64,000 bases of DNA, from the NCBI GenBank assembly GCA_021083345.1, contig JAJGRE010000004.1:248001-312000 (forward strand), in the 5' to 3' direction. Both the position numbers and the translations under genes were made by a program. This stretch comes from Calditrichales bacterium MX18-03. Its GTDB lineage: Bacteria > Bacillota > Clostridia > Lutisporales > Lutisporaceae. Position 1 is the first letter of the stretch. Every line of letters starts with the position of its first letter. The notes under the pieces are model-generated. The model had not been told where the DNA came from. It made no database searches and saw nothing but the letters and a program-made list of their open reading frames with translations. Below, piece after piece: positions 1 to 7,604 of this stretch.

Positions 1-374
1 CAGGTGGGTTCGTCCGCCAGAATGATACTGCCGGGACTGCTGAGGCATTGTGCAATCTTCAGCCGTGTTTTTTCTCCACCGCTCATATGCTCATCCATCA
101 GATCCGCAACGTTGAAGGTTTTCAGCAGCTGCCTGTCGGCCATGCCCTCCGCAGCGCCAAGCTGCGTGATATAGGCCATACTGCCGTATGACTTTGCGGC
201 TCCTTCATCCGGCATTGTTTTCCCCGCAATCATGTCCAGCAAAGTGGTTTTCCCGGCACCATTGGCGCCTACGATGCCTATGCGGCTCCCTTCATACAGC
301 TTCAGCCCATCGATTTTCAAGATAAGCCTGTCGCCGTAGTATTTTTTTATATCCGTCAGTTCAAGTAATAACAA
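1..374 (-). CDS. ABC-F family ATPase (ribosomal protection type), N-terminal part, runs off the left edge
   Basis: Only the first ~124 codons are in the window. The translation starts LLLELTDIKKYYGD, has a Walker A (GANGAGKTT, about residues 35-43), an ABC signature SGGEKTRLKIA and the Walker B end ILADEPT just before the edge. The Walker A to signature distance is short and there is no membrane segment. Both fit soluble ABC-F proteins, which bind the ribosome and often protect it from lincosamides, pleuromutilins or streptogramins. I chose TTG at 374 because GGAGGGG lies 5 nt upstream; an in-frame ATG at 392 has a poor site. The second ATPase domain and linker are outside the window, so the subfamily is undecided. 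Confidence 0.75.
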   Translation of the reverse strand, partial: MLLLELTDIKKYYGDRLILKIDGLKLYEGSRIGIVGANGAGKTTLLDMIAGKTMPDEGAAKSYGSMAYITQLGAAEGMADRQLLKTFNVADLMDEHMSGGEKTRLKIAQCLSSPGSIILADEPT

Positions 375-443
375 AAATACCCCTCCAGTCATGCTCCGGA
401 GAGGCGGTCCCAACGATATGCACCAAGGCGCAGAAAGGCAGCA

Positions 444-604
444 AGTACTCTGTTAACTCTAAACTATGTATTACTCGGCGAGGAAAATTTTCGTAGGACA
501 AGGCGAAGGAGTGAGTAATACTCTATGTATTACGAGTGACGACAACGCAGTACTACGGAAATTTAACCGGCGATAATATATAGAATTAGAGTTAACAGAG
601 TACT
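444..604. repeat. 161-bp imperfect palindrome with 19-bp perfect terminal inverted repeats (MITE-like)
   Basis: AGTACTCTGTTAACTCTAA at 444-462 is the exact reverse complement of 586-604. Inside, the left half (through GGAAAATTTTCG around 481-492) still matches the complement of the right half (through CGGAAATTTAACC around 556-568) with mismatches, so most of the element can fold on itself. There is no coding potential. I see no clear target-site duplication beyond A/T. It lies upstream of the ABC-F start and could be in that gene's transcript. A non-autonomous mobile element or a structured leader are both possible. Confidence 0.7.
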
Positions 605-960
605 AAACCCATCTGAACCCAACAAAAAAATAGCATCATCGATGAATGACCCATATCCTAACCGGAACAAAATCACTGCAGCACAATCAGGAGCTTTCTT
701 TCAAACCCCTCCATGCCTTGCCCGTGTATGGGCTGCTGCCACTTGTGTCTTGCTGTTCCAAATTAGAATATCATTCTCATCGGCTCTGCTACCTTAACCT
801 TTCATTCATGTCGCTTTTATTATATCCACCTGCCTTTTTGGTGTCAAGTTACATTTTAGTAACGGACGAATTGCATCCGCAAGCAGGGATATGGGACTAT
901 CCCGTCGAAATATAGGTATAATGCGACACGGTACACTGATTCTCATTTCGGAGGGATTAT
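605..960. other. Intergenic region upstream of the BrxD-like gene
   Basis: No convincing gene here: the one 89-codon frame has no ribosome binding site and no recognisable protein character. A TATAAT at 917-922, with a weak GGGACT 18 bp upstream, could be the promoter of the following gene. That gene has GGAGGG just ahead of its ATG. Confidence 0.5.
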
Positions 961-2187
961 ATGACGCTGACACAAGAAAAAACACGGCAGAAATCCATGC
1001 ATATCATCAACGCACTCAAAAATGGCGTCGTTCCTGACGAGGACCTGGAGCTTCTATGCGTAGGCCGAAGCAAGGAAATGCAGGAATTTGACCGGTGCCT
1101 TGAACTGACCGCCAGTGGGAGCGGTGTGGTGAAATTCGTCAAAGGCGAATACGGCGCCGGAAAAACCTTCATGCTGAATGCAGTCAAGCAAACCGCAGTC
1201 AAGAAGGGCTTCATCGTGTCCAAGTTTCAGGTGGACGGCGGCTTCCGTTTTAATCATATAGACCAGCTGTTTTATCATATTATGCATCATCTGTCCCTCA
1301 GCGTCACCGGACGGTCGGTGACCAGCTTTGAGGGCATATTCGACCTGTGGCTCAAAAAGCTCCAGGACGACCCTGACCGAAGCAAGGCTGCAGAGGAAAT
1401 CAACCGGGTCATCTCGGAGCTGAACCGCTACAACCTTTCCTTTTCACGGGCTTTCCTGGTCTTTATCAAAGCGCGGATAGAAAAGAACCAGGCTCTGTCC
1501 GACGCAGCCGCTTCCTGGCTGATGGGTGAGAAAAATATCCCTGCCGCTCTTAAGGCCAAGCTGGACATCGTGGGAAGCGTCGATAAGCTGAATTCCGTTG
1601 ACTTTCTGAAAGCCTTTATCCATCTCACCACCCTTCTTGGGTATCAAGGGCTTGTGGTGCTGATCGATGAAATGGAGCTGCTGCTCGGCGACCGTTCCGA
1701 TATCCGCAGAAGCTCCTACGAAAACCTTCGGAACCTGATTGATCTTTGCTGCTCCGGCGAAATGCCCCACTGCATGTTCGTCTTTGCTGCAACTGCAGAC
1801 TTTTTTGATAACCCGGAAAAAGGTCTGCGGACTTACGAAGCCCTTTCGCAGCGCCTTGGAGATGCCCTTGCCAAAGCGGGTACGGCTCTGTCCGATCTAC
1901 GGCAGCCCATCCTGCAGCTGCAGAAGCTGTCAGCGGAGGATTTCCTGACCCTGGCCGACAAGGTGATTGAAATATACAGGAGCGTCTACCCTTTGGAGCT
2001 TAAGATTACCAACGAATCTATCCGGAACTGGACCTTCGTCTCCTGCAAGAAATTCGGCTCAAAAATAGGTGAGCTGGGGATACGGGAGTATCTGACCAAG
2101 ATGATCGAGGTGCTGGACATCATGGAGCAGCATCCCGACAACAAGGTTTTCCGCGCCGAACTCAGCGTGATTAAGAAGACGGAATAG
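961..2187 (+). CDS. Orphan BREX-type ATP-binding protein (DUF2791, BrxD-like)
   Basis: A 408-residue soluble P-loop ATPase. Walker A is GEYGAGKTF (residues 62-70) and Walker B is LVVLIDEMELL (about 230). The N-terminal pattern (VGR..E...F...L, then VKFVKGEYGAGKT) and the later FVFAATADFF stretch recall the DUF2791/BREX ATP-binding domain family. Length matches BrxD-type proteins rather than the ~1200-residue BrxC. In BREX phage-defence loci BrxD is encoded with a helicase, a methyltransferase and a PglZ phosphatase. None of these is here: the neighbours are an ABC-F gene and the liv operon. ATG has GGAGGG upstream and the gene ends in a bidirectional terminator, so it is a single-gene unit. 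Family assignment is from memory of motifs; the role outside BREX is unknown. Confidence 0.7.
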   Translation: MTLTQEKTRQKSMHIINALKNGVVPDEDLELLCVGRSKEMQEFDRCLELTASGSGVVKFVKGEYGAGKTFMLNAVKQTAVKKGFIVSKFQVDGGFRFNHIDQLFYHIMHHLSLSVTGRSVTSFEGIFDLWLKKLQDDPDRSKAAEEINRVISELNRYNLSFSRAFLVFIKARIEKNQALSDAAASWLMGEKNIPAALKAKLDIVGSVDKLNSVDFLKAFIHLTTLLGYQGLVVLIDEMELLLGDRSDIRRSSYENLRNLIDLCCSGEMPHCMFVFAATADFFDNPEKGLRTYEALSQRLGDALAKAGTALSDLRQPILQLQKLSAEDFLTLADKVIEIYRSVYPLELKITNESIRNWTFVSCKKFGSKIGELGIREYLTKMIEVLDIMEQHPDNKVFRAELSVIKKTE

Positions 2188-2225
2188 AAAAAATACTTTC
2201 CGGCAAAAGCCGGAAAGTATTTTTT
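2188..2225. terminator. Bidirectional intrinsic terminator
   Basis: A 17-bp perfect stem, AAAAAATACTTTCCGGC at 2188-2204 with its complement at 2209-2225, closes on an AAAA loop. The A/T ends give a U-tract in either direction. It separates the convergent BrxD-like gene and livF. Confidence 0.9.
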
Positions 2226-2226
2226 T

Positions 2227-2943
2227 CTATTTATGAGCTGTATCTCCAAGATAAGCCTTCTTCACTTCCGGATTTGCCAGAAGCTCCTTACCGCTTCCCG
2301 CCATGGTGATGCGGCCGGTTTCCATGACATAGCCCTTGTCGGCTATATGCAGCGCCGCATTGGCATTCTGCTCAATCAGCAGGATGGTAACGCCCTGCTT
2401 GTTGACTTCCTTTATGATGTTGAAGATGTCTTTTATGATGAGAGGTGCCAGACCCAGCGACGGCTCATCCATCATCATCAGCTTGGGACGGGACATCAGC
2501 GCCCTGCCCACGGCCAGCATCTGCTGTTCACCGCCGGAAAGCGTCCCGGAAAGCTGCCAGGTCCTTTCCTTCAGCCTTGGGAACAGGCTGTACACCCATT
2601 CCATATCCTCTTTGATGTTTTTCTCGTCATTGCGGTAAAAGGCACCGATCTTCAGGTTCTCCAGCACCGTCAGATTGGGAAATACTCTCCTGCCTTCCGG
2701 CACCAGGGTAATCCCGTTCCTGACCATCTCCTGGGTCTTCATGACAAGCAAATTCATGCCCATATAGGTTATGGTGCCGGTTTTGGGCTTGGTGAGACCC
2801 ACCACGGAACGCAGGGTCGTGCTTTTGCCGGCGCCGTTCGCCCCTACCAGTGTGACGATCTTGCCTTCTTCCACCTCCAGGCTGATGCCCTTCAGCGCCT
2901 CTATCCCGCCGTAAGCAACGGTCAAGTTATCGATCTTAAGCAT
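2227..2943 (-). CDS. livF: Branched-chain amino acid ABC transporter ATP-binding protein LivF
   Basis: One of the two cytoplasmic ATPases that power branched-chain amino acid uptake. At 238 residues it is family length. It has Walker A GANGAGKST (34-42), signature LSGGEQQML (about 137) and Walker B LMMMDEPS (about 155), followed by the LivF-typical LGLAPLIIKDIF. Last gene of the livJHMGF operon; its start overlaps the end of livG by 8 nt, which implies translational coupling. A strong hairpin terminator follows. Identification is firm at family level; the exact substrate (Leu/Ile/Val or another amino acid) cannot be read from the sequence. Confidence 0.93.
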   Translation of the reverse strand: MLKIDNLTVAYGGIEALKGISLEVEEGKIVTLVGANGAGKSTTLRSVVGLTKPKTGTITYMGMNLLVMKTQEMVRNGITLVPEGRRVFPNLTVLENLKIGAFYRNDEKNIKEDMEWVYSLFPRLKERTWQLSGTLSGGEQQMLAVGRALMSRPKLMMMDEPSLGLAPLIIKDIFNIIKEVNKQGVTILLIEQNANAALHIADKGYVMETGRITMAGSGKELLANPEVKKAYLGDTAHK

Positions 2944-3706
2944 TCTCTTCCACCCCCAGATAAGCTTCTATGACTCTCTGGTTGTTTTGGATCTCGTAAG
3001 GCGTTCCTTGTGCAATGGTCACGCCGTAATCCAGAACATAGATCCTGTTTGAAATTCCCATAACAACCTGCATGTGATGTTCGATCATAAAGATGGTCAG
3101 ATTGAATTCATCCCTGATCTCTTTAATAAAGACTGTCAAATCATCCGTTTCCTTCGGGTTCATCCCTGCAGCCGGTTCGTCCAGCAGCAGCACCGCAGGA
3201 TCAGTTGCCAGAGCCCTTGCGATTTCCAGCCGCCTCTGCTTCCCGTAAGGAAGGGAGCTGGACTTCTCGTCCTTGAGATCGGCCAGGCCTACCTTTTCAA
3301 GAAGGTTCATGGATTTCTCAAACATTGCCTTCTCTTCCCGCCTGTAGCGCGGCAGCTTCAGGATTGCCTCCATGAAATTGGATTTAATCCGGAGATGGTT
3401 GGCGATCAATACATTGTCAAGTACACTCAGATCCTTGAAAAGCCTGATATTCTGGAAGGTCCGCGCCACACCCAGGACCGTGATCTGATCCGGCTTAAGG
3501 CCGGTAATGTTTTTATCATTAAAAATGACATTGCCTTTTGTGGGTTTATATACCCCCGTAATCATGTTGAAAGCTGTGGTCTTGCCTGCACCATTGGGTC
3601 CGATCAATGCAATGATCTCGCCTTTATTGAGCTCCAGGCTGAATTCCTTCACAGCCGTCAGACCGCCGAACTGCATGGTAATGCTATCGGTTCGCAGTAC
3701 ACTCAT
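2936..3706 (-). CDS. livG: Branched-chain amino acid ABC transporter ATP-binding protein LivG
   Basis: The second ATPase of the transporter, 256 residues. Walker A is GPNGAGKTT (36-44). The signature is LPYGKQRRLEIARAL, the LPYG variant characteristic of LivG rather than the canonical LSGG, and Walker B is LLLDEPAAGMN. The C-terminal extension after the H-loop (MIEHHM) is also LivG-like. Its start codon shares one base with the livM stop and its 3' end overlaps livF. Confidence 0.93.
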   Translation of the reverse strand: MSVLRTDSITMQFGGLTAVKEFSLELNKGEIIALIGPNGAGKTTAFNMITGVYKPTKGNVIFNDKNITGLKPDQITVLGVARTFQNIRLFKDLSVLDNVLIANHLRIKSNFMEAILKLPRYRREEKAMFEKSMNLLEKVGLADLKDEKSSSLPYGKQRRLEIARALATDPAVLLLDEPAAGMNPKETDDLTVFIKEIRDEFNLTIFMIEHHMQVVMGISNRIYVLDYGVTIAQGTPYEIQNNQRVIEAYLGVEENA

Positions 3707-4761
3707 TATTTCGTACCCCCTTTTGTCAGAGGCTTCTTTCTGTTGAAGAATCCAAAGATCATATCCCAGGTCAATTCCCTGGTTCCCATCAGGCCATGCC
3801 GGAAGAACAGGACCACCACCATGAGAAGTGCTGAAAAGACAACCATTCTGAGACCGGGAAGGGCCGGTGTGGTCAGGAATCCCAGTTTGATGGGTTCATC
3901 CAGGAACCGTAGCCATTCTGTGGCAATGGTGATGACGAAAGCCGATATGATGGTCCCGGAGATGCTGCCCATACCGCCAAGCACAATGATCAGGAGGATG
4001 TTGAAGGTCATGAAGAACCTAAACATCAACGGGTCAATGGTGCCCAGCAGGCTGCCCAGCAGACCGCCGCCAACACCGGCAAAGAAAGCTCCGATCATGA
4101 AGGAAAGCACCTTGTGCTTAAAAAGATTGATGCCCATACTCTCTGCAGCAATTTCATCTTCACGGATCGCTTTGAAAGCCCTTCCATAGCTGCTGTTGAT
4201 AAGGGATATCATAACAATGACGGTGAATAACGCAATACCGAAGCTCCACCACAAATTTGTGGTGGAAGGAATACCTTTCAGCCCCAGCGCACCGTTTGTT
4301 ACTCTCTGCGTGTTGGTGAATACGACACGGATGATCTCCGCAAAGCCAAGTGTCGCAATGGCAAGATAGTCACCCTTCAACCTTAGTGCAGGCGCCCCTA
4401 TTCCATACGCAACGATTACGGCTATGAGACCCGCAATGATGAGTGATATAAGAAAAGGCAGCACGATCTTGTCCAAAGGGGAAATCAAGGGTGCCAGAAA
4501 GAAGTTGGCCTGCTTGGTCTCTATGGACATGGTCAGTATGGCTGTGGCATAGGCCCCAACCGCCATAAAGCCTGCATGCCCCAGGGAAAACAGTCCCGTA
4601 AAGCCGTTGATCAGGTTCATGCTGAGGCCCAGGACCGTATAAATGGCACATAGGTTCAGTATTCTCACTATATATGAATCGAAATTATTGTCTGCATAAA
4701 CGAGGAATATCACCGACAGCAGCAAAAAAACAGCGGTTAAAATCAAATTCCTTCTTTTCAT
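3706..4761 (-). CDS. livM: Branched-chain amino acid ABC permease LivM
   Basis: An integral membrane permease of 351 residues with about ten hydrophobic segments. It has the LivM hallmark GLSMNLINGFTGLFSLGHAG in the N-terminal third and the EAA-like coupling loop AIREDEIAAESMGIN around the middle, which docks on LivF/LivG. Three bases separate it from livH upstream and it overlaps livG. The C-terminus is a short basic tail after the last helix. Confidence 0.93.
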   Translation of the reverse strand: MKRRNLILTAVFLLLSVIFLVYADNNFDSYIVRILNLCAIYTVLGLSMNLINGFTGLFSLGHAGFMAVGAYATAILTMSIETKQANFFLAPLISPLDKIVLPFLISLIIAGLIAVIVAYGIGAPALRLKGDYLAIATLGFAEIIRVVFTNTQRVTNGALGLKGIPSTTNLWWSFGIALFTVIVMISLINSSYGRAFKAIREDEIAAESMGINLFKHKVLSFMIGAFFAGVGGGLLGSLLGTIDPLMFRFFMTFNILLIIVLGGMGSISGTIISAFVITIATEWLRFLDEPIKLGFLTTPALPGLRMVVFSALLMVVVLFFRHGLMGTRELTWDMIFGFFNRKKPLTKGGTK

Positions 4762-4764
4762 TGT

Positions 4765-5658
4765 CTACACCTTCTCCGATATTTTTTCTCCCATTATACC
4801 GGTGGGTCTGAACAGGAGTATTACGATAAGCAGAATAAAGGCAAAGGCATCCCTGTAGCCGGTCAATTCCGGCAGGAAAGCAATCAGCATGATTTCGCCG
4901 ACCCCAAGTATGAAGCCGCCGTAAACAGCCCCTTTTATATTTCCGATACCGCCGATAACGGCTGCTATAAAGCACTTCAGCCCCGGAATTACGCCCATCA
5001 GAGGCAATATGCTGGGAAACTTTAATCCCCACATGATGCCGCCGACTGCAGCCAGCATGGAGCCGATGCCGAAGGTAAAGGAAATGGTTCTATTGACATC
5101 AATACCCATCAATCTGGCTGTTTCAATGTCTTTTGATACTGCTCTCATGGCCATTCCGCTTTTTGTATGGTTTATCAAATATAATAGTCCGATGAGAAGT
5201 GCGACGGTTATGACCGGGATCATGAAAGTCAGCATCTGGATGCGGACAGCACCTACATCCACCATCTTTGTAAACAGTTCAATCTGAGGAAAGGTTTTGG
5301 GCCTTCCGCCGAAAATAACGGTTGCCAGGTTCTCCAACAGGAAGGAAGCACCGATTGCAGATATGAGGATGGAAATCTTCGGCGCTTCACGGATCGGCTT
5401 ATATGCCGTTCTTTCCACCAGTATACCCAAGGCGCCTGTCAGGAGGATTGCCAGCAGGAACGCAGCATACCAGGGCATGCCAAAGGTTGCAACACCAAAG
5501 AAAGCAAAGTAGACCGACATCATGAAGATATCGCCATGGGCGAAGTTGATCAGCCGGAGTATCCCGTAAACCATGGTATACCCGATGGCGATCAATGCAT
5601 ACAAGCTGCCCAGGGATATGCCGTTGGTCAAGTGCTGCAGAAACAAATCAAGGGTCAT
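4765..5658 (-). CDS. livH: Branched-chain amino acid ABC permease LivH
   Basis: A 297-residue permease, partner of LivM. The N-terminal stretch LTNGISLGSLYALIAIGYTM and the following INFAHGD are classic LivH motifs; the coupling loop AVSKDIETARLMGIDV is present. ATG is preceded by AGGTGGTGAAC. It is the first gene after the hairpin that separates it from livJ, so transcription of the membrane genes probably depends on read-through from livJ. Confidence 0.93.
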   Translation of the reverse strand: MTLDLFLQHLTNGISLGSLYALIAIGYTMVYGILRLINFAHGDIFMMSVYFAFFGVATFGMPWYAAFLLAILLTGALGILVERTAYKPIREAPKISILISAIGASFLLENLATVIFGGRPKTFPQIELFTKMVDVGAVRIQMLTFMIPVITVALLIGLLYLINHTKSGMAMRAVSKDIETARLMGIDVNRTISFTFGIGSMLAAVGGIMWGLKFPSILPLMGVIPGLKCFIAAVIGGIGNIKGAVYGGFILGVGEIMLIAFLPELTGYRDAFAFILLIVILLFRPTGIMGEKISEKV

Positions 5659-5705
5659 AAGTTCACCACCTAAGTAAATTTTTATATTCCATATCGATTA
5701 AAAAC

Positions 5706-5733
5706 GCACTTCCTCCCTTGTGGGAGGAAATGC
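5706..5733 (-). terminator. Hairpin between livJ and livH (partial terminator or mRNA stabiliser)
   Basis: Read on the minus strand, GCATTTCCTCCC and GGGAGGAAGTGC form a 12-bp stem (one G-U) with an ACAA loop, followed by GTTTTTA. The U-run is short, so partial termination is likely. This fits the usual excess of binding protein over permease. Confidence 0.7.
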
Positions 5734-5791
5734 ATTTCTAATTTAAGTTCTTACTTTATTACACCAATGGGGAAGGTATTGTTTTTTCACT

Positions 5792-6979
5792 TTACTTTAT
5801 CGGCTCAACAACATCCATGAAGGTGAATTTGCCTTCTTTAACTGTCTTCAATACCGCGCTCTTTACAGCGTTTCTGTTCTCATCAAAGTTTACAACGCCT
5901 GCTGCACCTTGGAAATCCTTAGTTGCCAGCAATGCTTCCTGGATTTTGACAGAGTCTGCTGTTCCAGCTGCTTCTATCGCCTTTATGATAATCAGGTATG
6001 CATCATATGCAAGAGCTGTAACGGCTGCAGGCTCCTTGCCCGGGAATTCAGCCCTGTAGGCATCCAGGAATTTTGTTGATTCAGTTGTGATGGGTTTCTC
6101 CGTTGCAAAGAAGGTTGAGAATACAGAACCTTCAACTGCGTCCTGGCCGATCTCGATGAATTCCGGTGTTTCCCATGTATCGCCGCCAATGAAGGGTGTC
6201 TTGATGCCAAGCTGTCTGGCCTGCTTGATCAGTAATGCTGATTCTGTAAAGTTGCCGGGAGCGAAGATAACGTCCGGATTCTGGGCTTTGATGTTGGTCA
6301 GCTGAGCTGTGAAATCCTGATCCCCTGTATTGTAGTTGGCTACTGCTACGATGCAGTTTTCGTCGCCGGTCAGCTTCTTGAAGTTGTCTGTAAAGAACTT
6401 TGCAAGGCCAACGGCATAGTCATTGGATACTTCCTGAATGATGGCCGCTTTTTTTGCGCCCAATTTATTGAACGCATAGTTGGACATTACCGTCCCCTGG
6501 AACGGATCAATAAAGCAGACCCTGAAGTAGAAGGGGTTGCCCTGAGTTACAAGGGGATTGGTGCAGGATGTTCCAACTGCTGGAACCTTCGCATCCTTGA
6601 CGATATTTCCGGCTGCCATTGAAAGTGAGCTGCCCCAGCTTCCGATGATGGCAGAGACTTTGTCCTTTTCTACGAGCCTTGCTGCTGCTGTAGCCGCTTC
6701 AACCTTATCGGACTTGTTGTCAACGATAACAAGCTCGACTTTTTTGCCCAGAACTTCAGGATAGAGCTTATTGGCAAGCTTTATTCCTTCAACTTCCAGT
6801 TCGCCGCCTGCTGCGTTGGCACCTGTCATAGGTTCAAACACACCGATCTTGATAACATCTGAAGCAGGCTGTGCTGCCGGCTCTCCGCCCTGCGGGGCTT
6901 CTGCCTTCGGTGCACATCCGGTCAATCCCAGGGATAATACCAATACCACCACTAATGCCAATGATAATGCTTTTTTCAC
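5792..6979 (-). CDS. livJ: Branched-chain amino acid ABC transporter substrate-binding lipoprotein
   Basis: The extracellular binding protein of the operon, 395 residues. It has a lipoprotein signal peptide with lipobox LTGC (Cys22), a Gly/Pro/Ala-rich linker, then a type I periplasmic binding fold typical of LivJ/LivK: IKIGVFEPMTGANAAGGELEVEG near the start (shortened here: IKIGVFEPMTG) and GSWGSSLSMAAG for ligand binding. Start is GTG at 6979 with GGAGGA 6 nt upstream. First gene of the liv operon; expression is separated from the permeases by a hairpin. Confidence 0.9.
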   Translation of the reverse strand: MKKALSLALVVVLVLSLGLTGCAPKAEAPQGGEPAAQPASDVIKIGVFEPMTGANAAGGELEVEGIKLANKLYPEVLGKKVELVIVDNKSDKVEAATAAARLVEKDKVSAIIGSWGSSLSMAAGNIVKDAKVPAVGTSCTNPLVTQGNPFYFRVCFIDPFQGTVMSNYAFNKLGAKKAAIIQEVSNDYAVGLAKFFTDNFKKLTGDENCIVAVANYNTGDQDFTAQLTNIKAQNPDVIFAPGNFTESALLIKQARQLGIKTPFIGGDTWETPEFIEIGQDAVEGSVFSTFFATEKPITTESTKFLDAYRAEFPGKEPAAVTALAYDAYLIIIKAIEAAGTADSVKIQEALLATKDFQGAAGVVNFDENRNAVKSAVLKTVKEGKFTFMDVVEPIK

Positions 6980-7604
6980 TATTACTCCTCCTTCTCACTA
7001 TAAAACATGTCCAGCTATTGCTTCGTTCATTTGCCAAGCAAGATGTTCCTTCCCCATTACTTGCTCTCTAGTATCACCATTATTCGACAATTTAGTCATA
7101 CCCATACCAAACTAGTGACTTTACTTTCCCTACCTCATATTTACGGCAAAAACAAAAAAACCATCACCTCGAACCCCCATAAGGATAAGCACGCTAAAGC
7201 TTGATTTTTCAAAGCTATAGCCTGCTATCTCTTAATCAATAGAGACTCTCGACTCAGGTTTTTCACACGCCATACCAGCTATCATTGAGTTCCACCCGTA
7301 AAACAAAAAAAACAACAAATAAGCAACGAAGATTATTGTATATCCTATTAGCGAAATGTGATATGTTATATGACTATTTATTCAATAATATAACATATTT
7401 TTGGTTTAGTCAAACTTTTTTAGTAATTCAACCAATTGTGTAAATATTAATAATTGTTTCAATTATCCCATAATATCCGTTTTATAGACCTGTCATCATT
7501 TTATCCGCGCTTCCATACTTTTTTGTTGTATAATAGAGGTATAAGTGCGAAATTGCGGTGAGCCATGACGGGAGTTGCCAATAACAGAAAGCAGGTGGAT
7601 AAGC
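6980..7604 (-). other. Long non-coding leader/promoter region upstream of livJ
   Basis: More than 600 bp without a credible gene. The part from about 7320 to 7540 is very AT-rich. The part from about 7150 to 7300, read toward livJ, holds several possible short hairpins: TCTCT/AGAGA, AGCTTTGA/TCAAGCT, and two ATAGC copies that could compete for GCTAT. It ends in a T7 run at about 7156-7162. It does not match any riboswitch class I can recognise. On the plus strand a TATAAT at 7529-7534 may serve the ornithine-racemase-like gene. Confidence 0.35.

Noticed and set aside
646-915. 89-codon open frame before the BrxD-like gene
   Set aside because: No ribosome binding site, repetitive Leu/Ser/Pro composition and overlap with the promoter of the next gene; looks like chance.
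3074-4189. 371-codon plus-strand frame opposite livG and livM
   Set aside because: It is antisense to two well-supported genes and its translation has no recognisable motif.
7150-7300. T-box or tRNA-like motif (GGTTCGA, GGGTGGAAC) in the livJ leader
   Set aside because: The T-box order of elements is wrong, GGGTGGAAC is over 300 nt from livJ, and no tRNA cloverleaf can be drawn.
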